From Rhodocyclaceae bacterium (lineage in GTDB: Bacteria; Pseudomonadota; Gammaproteobacteria; Burkholderiales; Rhodocyclaceae): a DNA stretch of 6,447 nucleotides. Positions 1 to 6,120 of this stretch are shown here, piece by piece. The notes below the pieces were generated by a model. The model worked only from the letters and a program-made list of their open reading frames with translations. It searched no databases and had not been told where the DNA came from. The position numbers and the translations under genes are program-made. Numbering within the stretch: the first letter of the stretch is position 1; each line of letters starts with the position of its first letter. The DNA is taken from NCBI GenBank assembly GCA_025361105.1, contig JANYAW010000011.1:1-6447 (forward strand). Reading direction: 5' to 3'.

Positions 1-873
1 GTACGCTCGCGCTTGCTCGATGGACACGCCAATTTATATCTGCATTTCATCGAAAAATGTGTGCGCCAGCTTGAAGCGGGTGGCGAACTTATCTTCATCA
101 CACCGCGCGACTTTCTCAAGGCGACCGGCGCGAAAAAGCTCAACACCTGGCTGTTCGATTACGGCACGATTACCGATTTTGAGGATCTGGGCGATGCCAA
201 AATTTTTGCCGACGCGACACCCAATTGCGCGATTTGGCGTTATGAAAAAAGCAATCTCTCGCACAAATTAAATGATGGCCGACGGATGACACAATCAGGC
301 GGGCAATTGATGTTTGCGCGAGGGATTTACAACGTCCCGCTGCAGGAAGTGTTCATGGTCAAAGTCGGTGCGGTGTCGGGTGCCGACGAGATTTTTTCCG
401 AGCCGGAATTTGCCAACACTGATTTTGTTTGTTCACACACGGCGACCAGCGGTGCGACGCGGCCGATGATTTATCTGGATGCGCAAGGGCCGATTGCCTA
501 TTTGGAAATGTTCAAGCAACGCCTGCTGGCGCGGCGCGTGACCAAGTTTGACGAGAGCAATTGGTGGAAATGGGGGCGACGTCATTTCGTCTCAAATTCG
601 CCGCGAATTTACGTCAACCAAAAAACGCGCAACGCCCGTCCGTTTTTTCGCCACACCTGCAACAACTATGACGGTGCGGTGCTGGCCTTGTTTCCCCATC
701 GTAGCGAACTTTCTACGGCGCAGCTCAAGCGGCTCACAGAATTACTGAACGATGTCGATTGGAACGAACTCGGATTCGTTTGCGACGGTCGCTATTTATT
801 CGCGCAGCGCAGCCTTGCGCATGCTTTGTTGCCGGAAAGTTTTCTGGAATTTACGCACCGGACACTGGTGTAA
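1..873 (+). CDS. N6-adenine DNA methyltransferase, C-terminal part (5' end outside window)
   Basis: The reading frame is open from base 1, so the gene enters from upstream; 290 residues and the TAA stop are visible. Fragment residues about 10-38 (NLYLHFIEKCV..., then GGELIFITPRDF) resemble the segment after the catalytic NPPY motif in Eco57I/TaqI-like N6-adenine methylases, where a helix ending in a Gly-Gly turn leads into a strand of the Rossmann fold. GDAKIFADATPN at 64-75 fits the following conserved strand-loop. The remaining roughly 200 residues would be the target-recognition region. The SAM-binding and NPPY motifs would be off-window and cannot be checked. The enzyme would methylate adenine in a specific DNA sequence, as part of a restriction-modification system or as an orphan methylase. 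No restriction gene is visible downstream. A TTG at 13 can be read as a start, but it would delete the methylase core. Family fairly sure; specificity unknown. Confidence 0.75.
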   Translation, partial: VRSRLLDGHANLYLHFIEKCVRQLEAGGELIFITPRDFLKATGAKKLNTWLFDYGTITDFEDLGDAKIFADATPNCAIWRYEKSNLSHKLNDGRRMTQSGGQLMFARGIYNVPLQEVFMVKVGAVSGADEIFSEPEFANTDFVCSHTATSGATRPMIYLDAQGPIAYLEMFKQRLLARRVTKFDESNWWKWGRRHFVSNSPRIYVNQKTRNARPFFRHTCNNYDGAVLALFPHRSELSTAQLKRLTELLNDVDWNELGFVCDGRYLFAQRSLAHALLPESFLEFTHRTLV

Positions 874-875
874 GC

Positions 876-896
876 TCAACGCCCAATCAACGCCCA
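876..896 (+). repeat. Tandem 10-bp direct repeat ahead of gshA
   Basis: TCAACGCCCA occurs at 876-885 and again at 887-896, exactly, with an 11-bp period (about one helical turn). It lies in the 44-bp gap between the methylase stop and the gshA start, ending 21 nt before the ATG. The spacing would suit a protein bound on one DNA face, but no known operator is recognised and the position is probably inside the transcript if gshA is read through from upstream. Confidence 0.5.
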
Positions 897-917
897 TTCA
901 GCGAAAGATTTCATCCT

Positions 918-2207
918 ATGGTTCCCCATCTCGCCACCGCACTCGTCGGCCCTTTGCTCGAACTCGAACAACGCATCCTCGACAACGACACCGTTGTTGA
1001 ACGTTGGCTGCGCACACAATGGCAGGAGCACACGCCGCCGTTTTATTGTTCGGTCGATCTGCGTAACGCGGGGTTCAAACTGGCGCCGGTCGATACCAAT
1101 TTATTCCCCGGTGGATTTAATAATTTGAATCCGGCATTTTTGCCGCTGTGTGTGCAAGCCACCATGTCGGCCATCGACAAAATTTGTCCCGACGCGCGCA
1201 ATCTTTTATTGATTCCAGAAAATCACACGCGCAATCAGTTTTATCTGATGAACGTCGCGCGACTGGAAAAAATTCTCCACGCCGCTGGGCTGAATGTGCG
1301 CATCGGTTCGCTGCTACCGGAAATCACCGCACCAACCACGCTGGATTTACCCGATGGCCAGCAGCTTTTGCTCGAACCACTCAAGCGCATCGGCAACGAA
1401 GGCCGCCGCTTGGGGTTGGAAGGCTTTGATCCTTGCGCAGTTTTGCTCAACAATGATTTGTCAGCCGGCGTTCCCGCGCAGCTAGAAAATTTGTACGAAC
1501 AATTTGTGATTCCACCAACCTACGCCGGCTGGCATGTGCGGCGCAAATCGGAACATTTTGCTGCCTACCAAGACGTAAGCAAACGCTTCGCCGCCGAAAT
1601 CGGTATCGACCCGTGGCTAATCAACCCCGAGTTTGGTGTCTGCGGGCAAATCAATTTTCAAGAACGTACCGGCGAAGAATGTCTCGCTGCCAATGTCGAC
1701 ATGTTGCTCACCCGCATCCGCACCAAATACAAGGAATACAACATCAGCAGCGAGCCATTCGTGATTGTCAAAGCCGACGCTGGAACCTATGGCATGGGCA
1801 TCATGACGGTGAAAGATGCGAGCGAAGTAAAAAGCCTGAATCGCAAACAACGCAACAAAATGGCGGTGGTCAAGGAAGGTATGGCCGTCACCGAAGTCAT
1901 CATTCAGGAAGGCGTGCCGACCGTCGAGCGTGTCGATGAAGGCACCGCCGAGCCGGTGGTTTACATGATTGATCGTTTTGTCGTCGGCGGTTTCTATCGC
2001 GTCAACACGGCACGCGGTATAGACGAAAATCTTAACGCGCCGGGCATGACCTTCAAGCCACTGGCCTTCGATACCGGATGCAGTTTGCCCAACGCCGAAC
2101 TCGGCCCCGACGCGCCACCGAATCGGTTTTATGCGTATGGCGTCGTGGCGCGACTGGCCTTGGTGGCAGCTGCATTGGAGCTTGAGCGGGCTGCACCGAA
2201 GGATTAG
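918..2207 (+). CDS. gshA: Glutamate-cysteine ligase, proteobacterial ATP-grasp type
   Basis: This cytoplasmic enzyme joins L-glutamate and L-cysteine with ATP to make gamma-glutamylcysteine, the first and usually rate-limiting step of glutathione synthesis. The 429-residue protein matches the proteobacterial glutamate-cysteine ligase family described as Thiobacillus ferrooxidans-type, unrelated in sequence to E. coli GshA. Recognisable segments are VDLRNAGFKLAPVDTNLFPG at 46-65, LLNNDLSAG at 176-184, the glycine-rich nucleotide-binding KADAGTYGMGIM at 285-296, VVYMIDRFVVGGFYRVN at 347-363 and NLNAPGMTFKPL at 371-382. The frame is open back to 759, but that would add 53 residues of composition typical of an out-of-frame overlap with the methylase, so the ATG at 918 is preferred; GAAAG at 902-906 is a modest ribosome-binding site. 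gshB follows after 2 nt. Length and motifs look intact. Confidence 0.93.
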   Translation: MVPHLATALVGPLLELEQRILDNDTVVERWLRTQWQEHTPPFYCSVDLRNAGFKLAPVDTNLFPGGFNNLNPAFLPLCVQATMSAIDKICPDARNLLLIPENHTRNQFYLMNVARLEKILHAAGLNVRIGSLLPEITAPTTLDLPDGQQLLLEPLKRIGNEGRRLGLEGFDPCAVLLNNDLSAGVPAQLENLYEQFVIPPTYAGWHVRRKSEHFAAYQDVSKRFAAEIGIDPWLINPEFGVCGQINFQERTGEECLAANVDMLLTRIRTKYKEYNISSEPFVIVKADAGTYGMGIMTVKDASEVKSLNRKQRNKMAVVKEGMAVTEVIIQEGVPTVERVDEGTAEPVVYMIDRFVVGGFYRVNTARGIDENLNAPGMTFKPLAFDTGCSLPNAELGPDAPPNRFYAYGVVARLALVAAALELERAAPKD

Positions 2208-2209
2208 CT

Positions 2210-3178
2210 ATGAAATTCGCCTTCATCATCGATCCCCTAGACGGGTTAAAAGCCTACAAAGATTCCAGCGTAGCCATGATGCGCGTTGCGGCGTGTCGTC
2301 AGCACCAAGTGTGGGCGATTCAGCGTCCGGATTTGTTTTGGCGTGATGGTCATGTGGCGGCGCGCGCCGTGCAAATTTTGCCGACCAGTGACAACGCAAA
2401 TTGGTTTGTGCCGGAGCGTGAAGCAGTTTGTCGGCTGACTGAATTTGATGCGGTGCTGATGCGTCAGGATCCGCCGTTTGATGCGGAATATGTGGCGGCA
2501 ACCTGGTTGCTGGACCGCGCTGAAGCCGAAGGCGCGCGGATTTGGAATCGGCCTTCGGCGATTCGCGATCATTCGGAAAAAGTGGCCTTGGCAGAGTTCT
2601 TTGAGTTCGCGCCGACGACTTTGATTGCGGGCGATATTGCCACGCTGCAAAGCTTTATTGATGAACTAAAAGACGTGGTGGTCAAGCCGCTTGATGGCAT
2701 GGGCGGCAGCGGAATTTTTCGGGTGCGCCATGACGACCCCAACCGCAATGCGATTTTGGAAACCATCACTGACAATGGTCGCCGCAGCATCATGGCGCAG
2801 CGTTATTTGCCGCAGATACTCGATGGCGATAAACGTATTTTGATTATTGGCGGCGTGCCGGTGCCTTTTGCCCTGGCGCGAATTCCCAAGGCTGGCGAAC
2901 TACGCGGCAACCTCGCGGCGGGTGGCACTGGCGTGGCACAGGCATTGTCAGCACGTGATTTGAAAATCGCCAACACCCTCGCGCCAATACTTTGGGCGCG
3001 CGGTTTGTTGATCGTCGGCTTGGATGTGATTGGCGATTGCTTGACCGAGATTAACGTCACCAGTCCGACTTGTTTCGTCGAGATTTTTGAACAAACCGGA
3101 TGCGATGTGGCGGCGATGGTGATGGATGTTTTGGAGCGCGAATGCGCCACGTCCGCAACGGCTTTGCGCTCCTCCTAA
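2210..3178 (+). CDS. gshB: Glutathione synthetase
   Basis: This cytoplasmic ATP-grasp ligase adds glycine to gamma-glutamylcysteine, completing glutathione. The 322-residue length is typical of bacterial GshB. Family signatures run in order: the N-terminal FIIDPLDGLKAYKDSS at 5-20, MRQDPPFD at 84-91, the ATP-binding VVKPLDGMGGSGIF at 157-170, RGNLAAGG at 232-239, and the C-terminal GLDVIGDCLTEINVTSPTC at 270-288 holding acidic and Asn residues used for metal and ATP binding in the family. The start is 2 nt after the gshA stop, with GAAGGA (2198-2203) just inside the gshA end as a ribosome-binding site, so the two genes are almost certainly co-transcribed and translationally coupled. The last 37 nt overlap the chosen apbE start. 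The tail after about residue 311 (ECATSATALRSS) looks unconserved and may reflect that overlap. Confidence 0.96.
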   Translation: MKFAFIIDPLDGLKAYKDSSVAMMRVAACRQHQVWAIQRPDLFWRDGHVAARAVQILPTSDNANWFVPEREAVCRLTEFDAVLMRQDPPFDAEYVAATWLLDRAEAEGARIWNRPSAIRDHSEKVALAEFFEFAPTTLIAGDIATLQSFIDELKDVVVKPLDGMGGSGIFRVRHDDPNRNAILETITDNGRRSIMAQRYLPQILDGDKRILIIGGVPVPFALARIPKAGELRGNLAAGGTGVAQALSARDLKIANTLAPILWARGLLIVGLDVIGDCLTEINVTSPTCFVEIFEQTGCDVAAMVMDVLERECATSATALRSS

Positions 3179-4221
3179 TCCTGTCACTGGTCCTGACGCT
3201 GGCCGCTTGCGGACGGCAGGAACCTTGGCGGCGCGAAGCTTATGTGTTCGGTACGCGGGTCGAAATTCTGGTTCAGCGTAGCGAGGGCATAGACGAAAAA
3301 ATTGCCAGTGCGGCGATGGCCGAAGTACTGCAAGAATTCGAGCGCTTGCATCGTAGCTATCACGCGTGGCAGCCTTCGGAGCTAAGTTCACTGAACGCGG
3401 CGATTGCTGAAGGTCGGCCGTTGCAAGTTTCCGTCGAGCTTGCCGCACTGATTGCCGAGGCGCAAAAAATTGCCGCGGGTGGCGATTATTTGTTCGACCC
3501 GGGCATCGGCAAAATGGTAGCGCTGTGGGGATTTCAAAGCGATGAAATCGTCGCACGCTTGCCCGACCCAGCGCAAATAAATTCCTTGCTCGCGCAGCAT
3601 CCGTCGATTGCCAATTTGACGATCGTGAATCAACTCGTCAGCAGCAAAAACCGCAGCGTCGCGCTGGATTTTGGTGGCTACCTCAAAGGCGTTGCACTTG
3701 ATATCGCCGCCACCAAGCTACGTGCGCGCGGTGTGCGACATGCCTTGATCAACATCGGTGGCAATGTGATGGCACTGGGCAATCGTGACGGCGTGGAAGG
3801 CGGCAAAGCATGGCGGGTTGGCATCCAGCATCCGCGTGCTGAGCAACACGGCGGATTGCCATTGGCTTCACTGGATTTGCGCGACGGTGAAGCGATTGGA
3901 ACCTCGGGCGATTACCATCGGTTTTTTGAAATCAACGGGACGCGTTATTGCCATCTGATCGACCCGCGCACCGGACAACCTGCCGTCGGCACGCAATCGG
4001 TAACGATACTGATTCCACCCGGGCCGAATGCCGGCATGCGTTCTGATGCCACATCGAAACCGATTTTTATTGCGGCGGATAAGTGGCGCGATACGGCGCG
4101 GCGATTTGGTGTTGATGCAGTTTTGCGAGTTGGTGCTGACGGTACGGTGTCGGCAACTGTGGCGATGCAATCGCGACTCACAATGGAGATCCCAGATATC
4201 CCTGTGAAAGTCCAAGAGTAA
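3142..4221 (+). CDS. apbE: FAD:protein FMN transferase (ApbE), lipoprotein
   Basis: ApbE cuts FAD and links the FMN moiety to a Thr/Ser of target flavoproteins outside the cytoplasm; known targets in other bacteria include Nqr/Rnf-type subunits. The 359 residues begin with a lipoprotein signal: Arg near the N-terminus, hydrophobic residues 8-20 and the lipobox LAAC with Cys23. Family motifs follow: FGTRVEI at 36-42 (the usual MGT has Phe in place of Met), LDFGGYLKGVALD at 175-187, INIGGNVMALG at 203-213, GTSGDYHRFFEINGTRY at 253-269, HLIDPRTG at 271-278, and SDATSKPIF at 301-309, which occupies the usual D-A-x-(S/T) metal-site position. The frame extends upstream to 3100, but the ATG at 3142 is chosen because it directly precedes the signal peptide and has GGAG at 3133-3136 five nt before it. 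This start lies inside gshB (37-nt overlap), arguing for one operon. No target flavoprotein is visible here. Confidence 0.93.
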   Translation: MRHVRNGFALLLILSLVLTLAACGRQEPWRREAYVFGTRVEILVQRSEGIDEKIASAAMAEVLQEFERLHRSYHAWQPSELSSLNAAIAEGRPLQVSVELAALIAEAQKIAAGGDYLFDPGIGKMVALWGFQSDEIVARLPDPAQINSLLAQHPSIANLTIVNQLVSSKNRSVALDFGGYLKGVALDIAATKLRARGVRHALINIGGNVMALGNRDGVEGGKAWRVGIQHPRAEQHGGLPLASLDLRDGEAIGTSGDYHRFFEINGTRYCHLIDPRTGQPAVGTQSVTILIPPGPNAGMRSDATSKPIFIAADKWRDTARRFGVDAVLRVGADGTVSATVAMQSRLTMEIPDIPVKVQE

Positions 4222-4358
4222 GAACTCGTTTAGCCGCGAGCATTCAGAAAGTTCAATCAGGGTGCCAGATTCAAGCCGGCTATCAGCGAAATGTGGCCGG
4301 AAAACACGGCTGACCGCTTCAGACTAATTGCCGTCGTTCGGATTTCTCGAAAGCGGCC
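4222..4358. other. Non-coding gap after apbE with imperfect inverted repeats
   Basis: No gene is supported here. Several inverted arms are visible: CTCG at 4225-4228 with CGAG at 4237-4240, the palindrome AGCCGGCT at 4274-4281, and the larger imperfect pair ACGGCTGACCGCTTC (4306-4320) with GAAAGCGGCCGT (4349-4360), which overlaps the attC-like site by 2 nt. The 9-mer ACGGCTGAC from the left arm recurs in the same orientation at 4369-4377. There is no U-tract, so an intrinsic terminator for apbE is not evident. The stretch could be a decayed dispersed repeat or cassette remnant; that is inference. Confidence 0.4.
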
Positions 4359-4424
4359 GTTTAACGTTACGGCTGACTAGCAGGTAGCCGGCAGTGGGCA
4401 GTTCGACTCATCCACCGGTTAGGT
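4359..4424. other. attC-like imperfect hairpin (possible integron cassette recombination site)
   Basis: The 66-nt segment begins GTTTAAC (fits RYYYAAC) and ends GTTAGGT (fits GTTRRRY). The two 7-mers pair at all seven positions, three of them G-T wobbles. Inside them lie two 5-nt spacers (GTTAC at 4366-4370, CACCG at 4413-4417) that do not pair, like an attC unpaired central spacer. Next, GGCTGACT (4371-4378) pairs with ACTCATC (4406-4412) apart from one extra base and one mismatch, as in attC L boxes. The 27-nt centre has no strong stem. The site ends 1 nt from the stop of the minus-strand gene at 4426. The extra base is in the left arm, which favours plus-strand orientation and conflicts with a cassette read on the minus strand. 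Box matches alone can arise by chance in a window this size. Confidence 0.35.
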
Positions 4425-4425
4425 C

Positions 4426-4920
4426 TTACTTGGTAATGCGCTTGATGATGGCCGGACCTAGTTTTCCCACTGATGCACCTGCTCCAAGGTAGAGTTCGGC
4501 CGCCGCTTTGGCAGTGCGCTCAGCAACCTGAAGGAGCGCGTTTATGTTTTCTTCATTTACTTTTGAGCTACGCCTGGTTTCTTCAATTACAACAGATGGT
4601 TGAAAGGCTGGGATACCATTCACGAGAAGCTGGTACTGATACCCTGCCTCAACTTGTTCTTCATCCTTAAATAGGCTCTTTACCGTGTCAACCTTTAGAT
4701 ACGGGCGAACACTGACGTCATACAGCTTGACTTGCATTTCAAACTCCGCTCGTGTTCTCTCACGCGTGTCTCTTGCAGTTTCATCTCTGTCCGTTGCGAG
4801 TCTTTGCGCAAAGGTTGTTTGCAGTGCTGTCAATTCTGCCACGTGGCCCCGAATAGTGAAAAGCAGCACATTGGAATATCGCGCTTCAACCTGAAAATCG
4901 GTAGTCCCGACGTCCTCCAT
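4426..4920 (-). CDS. Hypothetical protein, 164 residues, partly coiled-coil-like
   Basis: I do not recognise this family. The protein has no signal peptide or clear membrane segment. Residues 9-25 look beta-rich (FQVEARYSNVLLFTIRG). Residues 27-66 are charged and helical (repeated Arg/Glu/Asp with spaced Leu and Ala), coiled-coil-like. Residues 66-112 alternate hydrophobic and polar residues, suggesting strands (VKLYDVSVRPYLKV, YQYQLLVNGIPAF). Residues 122-147 form an Ala/Glu-rich helix. The tail ends in a Gly-Ala-rich, basic stretch (GAGASVGKLGPAIIKRITK, 146-164). The ATG is supported by AGGA seven nt upstream (4928-4931 on the minus strand). The gene faces away from both neighbouring operons. 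A sampled 60-nt line is about 42% GC, against about 62% in apbE, which suggests a different origin. Coherent secondary structure makes it a likely real gene; function unknown. Confidence 0.65.
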   Translation of the reverse strand: MEDVGTTDFQVEARYSNVLLFTIRGHVAELTALQTTFAQRLATDRDETARDTRERTRAEFEMQVKLYDVSVRPYLKVDTVKSLFKDEEQVEAGYQYQLLVNGIPAFQPSVVIEETRRSSKVNEENINALLQVAERTAKAAAELYLGAGASVGKLGPAIIKRITK

Positions 4921-4939
4921 GGGCTAATCCTAAGGCCCA
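4920..4939 (-). promoter_or_regulatory. Hairpin at the start of the 164-residue gene, ribosome-binding site in its loop
   Basis: On the minus strand TGGGC (4939-4935) pairs perfectly with GCCCA (4924-4920), enclosing the 10-nt loop CTTAGGATTA. The loop carries the AGGA ribosome-binding sequence and the final A of the stem is the first base of the ATG. The 5-bp stem could present or mask the start site, but it may be chance. Confidence 0.3.
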
Positions 4940-5006
4940 AGCCACTGTCAATAGCAGTCAGTTCGGTTCCAAGGCTGAACGTCTGCTGCCGCTGCATTCC
5001 TGCCTT

Positions 5007-5324
5007 TTAGTGCGTCGATTGAAGTAAATCAACAAGACCCCACAAGAACATGCCAGCTCCTATCAATAATGCAAGCGCAACGTAAAACCAAAAGCTGGCT
5101 GGCGAGTCGTCCCGATTGACGATTGAATATCGAGTGTTTATCCATCCATTTTGGATTGCGAATACACCGAAGCCAAAAGGAATCGGAGCGCCGAGGATTA
5201 AATCAATCGGCGTGGAAGTCTGGCGAGCGAATCCACCGTGTCTTGCCAGAATTGTCACAATGACGAAGGCAATGTATAAGATCACGATGGTGCGTTGGGT
5301 CTTGCTATACATTTCACTTGGCAT
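5007..5324 (-). CDS. Small inner-membrane protein, hypothetical, 105 residues
   Basis: The protein is strongly hydrophobic. A first membrane helix spans about residues 12-27 (TIVILYIAFVIVTILA). A hydrophobic middle segment rich in Gly and Pro lies at about 40-57 (IDLILGAPIPFGFGVFAI) and may be a second or re-entrant segment. A polar loop (NGWINTRYSIVNRDDSPAS, 59-77) leads to the last helix at about 78-99 (FWFYVALALLIGAGMFLWGLVDL). The loop-then-P-x-x-FW arrangement is reminiscent of other uncharacterised small bacterial membrane proteins, but I cannot name a family. The ATG at 5324 has GGGA six nt upstream on the minus strand; an in-frame ATG four codons in (MYSKTQ) is an alternative. It lies upstream of the 164-residue gene on the same strand with 86 nt between them, so the pair may share a transcript. 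A sampled line is about 45% GC. Likely a real gene; role unknown. Confidence 0.7.
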   Translation of the reverse strand: MPSEMYSKTQRTIVILYIAFVIVTILARHGGFARQTSTPIDLILGAPIPFGFGVFAIQNGWINTRYSIVNRDDSPASFWFYVALALLIGAGMFLWGLVDLLQSTH

Positions 5325-5341
5325 CGCATTCCCATAACGTT

Positions 5342-5454
5342 GAAGCTAGCAAGCTTACATCCGAAGCGCTACCGGCACACAGCCGCTCGTGACAGATCGT
5401 TGCGAAACCTTGCCCGATTGCGGTGCTCGCTGCGGCTTCCGATACAATGAAACC
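5342..5454 (+). other. Leader region upstream of the PTS operon
   Basis: This 113-bp region separates the divergent membrane-protein gene from the EIIA gene. It holds a perfect 5-bp inverted repeat, AAGCT (5343-5347) and AGCTT (5352-5356), with a 4-nt loop. The plus-strand frame is open from an ATG at 5389, but that 22-residue extension lacks family similarity and precedes the usual EIIA N-terminus. Divergent promoters for the two gene groups should lie here or just outside. Confidence 0.45.
5418..5448 (+). promoter_or_regulatory. Possible sigma70-type promoter for the PTS operon
   Basis: TACAAT at 5443-5448 matches five of six bases of the -10 consensus. The best upstream partner is TTGCGG at 5418-5423, a poor -35 (three of six) at a long 19-bp spacing. 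A start about seven bases past the -10 would fall on or beside the A of the ATG at 5455, giving a leaderless or nearly leaderless message. Weak evidence. Confidence 0.25.
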
Positions 5455-5844
5455 ATGATAGGCATCTTCCTCATTACCCATAGCAGCTATGGCGAATCGC
5501 TGATTCAATGCGCTTGCCATGTGCTCAATCATCGGCCGCCGCAAATCGTTCAATTGGGCGTTGCGGCGCAGGATGATCCATTGGATTCGCTGCCGCTGGC
5601 GCGCGATATGCTGAAGCTGGTCGACACTGGTGATGGCGTGCTAATCATGACTGATATTTTCGGCGCGTCGCCGGCCAATATGGCGATGAAATTGCTGACA
5701 CCGGGGCGGGTGGAAGCCGTCGCCGGGGTGAATTTGCCGATGCTGCTGCGCGCGCTGACCTATCGCGACAAGGACATGGAAACACTGGTCACCCGCGCTA
5801 TCGGTGGCGGCCGCGATGGCGTGGTCAACATGAGCCGGCTCTGA
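5455..5844 (+). CDS. PTS EIIA component, mannose (EIIA-Man) family
   Basis: A stand-alone EIIA domain of 129 residues. In the phosphotransferase system it accepts a phosphate from HPr on a histidine. The start MIGIFLITHSSYGESLI places the active-site His at residue 9 followed by the conserved G-x-x-L pattern; TDIFGASPANMA at 66-77 and VAGVNLPMLLRALTYR at 89-104 are the other family signatures. The ATG at 5455 gives the family N-terminus; there is no good Shine-Dalgarno sequence before it. No EIIB, EIIC or EIID is visible, so the protein probably works in signalling, as proposed for the incomplete PTS of Betaproteobacteria, rather than in sugar uptake. ptsH follows after 6 nt. E. coli ManX is a longer EIIA-EIIB fusion, so that symbol is not applied. 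Confidence 0.92.
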   Translation: MIGIFLITHSSYGESLIQCACHVLNHRPPQIVQLGVAAQDDPLDSLPLARDMLKLVDTGDGVLIMTDIFGASPANMAMKLLTPGRVEAVAGVNLPMLLRALTYRDKDMETLVTRAIGGGRDGVVNMSRL

Positions 5845-5850
5845 ATCATC

Positions 5851-6120
5851 ATGCCCAGAATCGAAACCGAAATCGTTAATAAACTTGGTCTGCACGCGCG
5901 CGCATCAGCCAAGCTGACACAACTCGCGGGTTCGTTCAAATGCGAGGTCTGGATGGAACGCGGCAAGCGACGCATCAACGCCAAAAGCATCATGGGCGTG
6001 ATGATGTTGGCAGCGGGCATGGGTAGCAAGGTCATCATCGACACCAGTGGTGATGGTGAAGATGAAGCGGCGACCGCGTTGCTGGCGCTGATTGCGGATA
6101 GATTTGGTGAGGGTGAATGA
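5851..6120 (+). CDS. ptsH: Phosphocarrier protein HPr
   Basis: HPr relays phosphate from enzyme I to EIIA. The 89-residue protein carries the active-site signature LGLHARAS with His15 and Arg17, and the regulatory-site signature NAKSIMGVMML with Ser46, the residue phosphorylated by HPr kinase in organisms that have it. Both sites are intact; no hprK gene is in the window. The gene starts 6 nt after the EIIA stop, so the two are co-transcribed. No strong Shine-Dalgarno sequence is seen, so translation may depend on coupling. Near its 3' end GAGGG (6109-6113) forms a ribosome-binding site for the micro-ORF that overlaps its stop codon. The partners on either side identify it with the EIIA-Man/HPr/EI relay. 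Confidence 0.95.
   Translation: MPRIETEIVNKLGLHARASAKLTQLAGSFKCEVWMERGKRRINAKSIMGVMMLAAGMGSKVIIDTSGDGEDEAATALLALIADRFGEGE

Larger units (their letters stand above)
4362..5341 (+). repeat. TAACGTT direct-repeat pair bracketing the two minus-strand genes
   Basis: TAACGTT occurs at 4362-4368 and 5335-5341 in the same orientation, 973 bp apart, at the two edges of the low-GC segment. The left copy sits inside the attC-like site; the right copy lies 10 nt upstream of the membrane-protein start. It could mark insertion boundaries, but a 7-mer can recur by chance. Confidence 0.3.

Noticed and set aside
759..917. 53-residue N-terminal extension of gshA inside the methylase gene
   Set aside because: The extension has no family similarity, overlaps the methylase coding sequence in another frame, and the ATG at 918 gives the typical N-terminus.
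2246..2650. 134-codon minus-strand ORF within gshB
   Set aside because: Fully antisense to gshB, shadow composition, no domain seen.
3100..3141. Upstream start for apbE giving 14 extra residues
   Set aside because: It would put Gly/Asp-rich residues before a clear lipoprotein signal peptide; ATG 3142 has GGAG at good spacing.
2948..3556. 202-codon minus-strand ORF across the gshB-apbE junction
   Set aside because: Antisense to two well-supported genes; sequence is Arg/Pro/His-rich as expected of a shadow frame with no recognisable domain.
4225..4240. Intrinsic terminator after apbE
   Set aside because: The stem is only four pairs with no following T-tract.
4473..5010. Plus-strand ORFs opposite the 164-residue gene
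   Set aside because: Cys/Ser/Leu-rich translations without ribosome-binding support; the minus-strand frame is longer, has a good ribosome-binding site and more protein-like composition.
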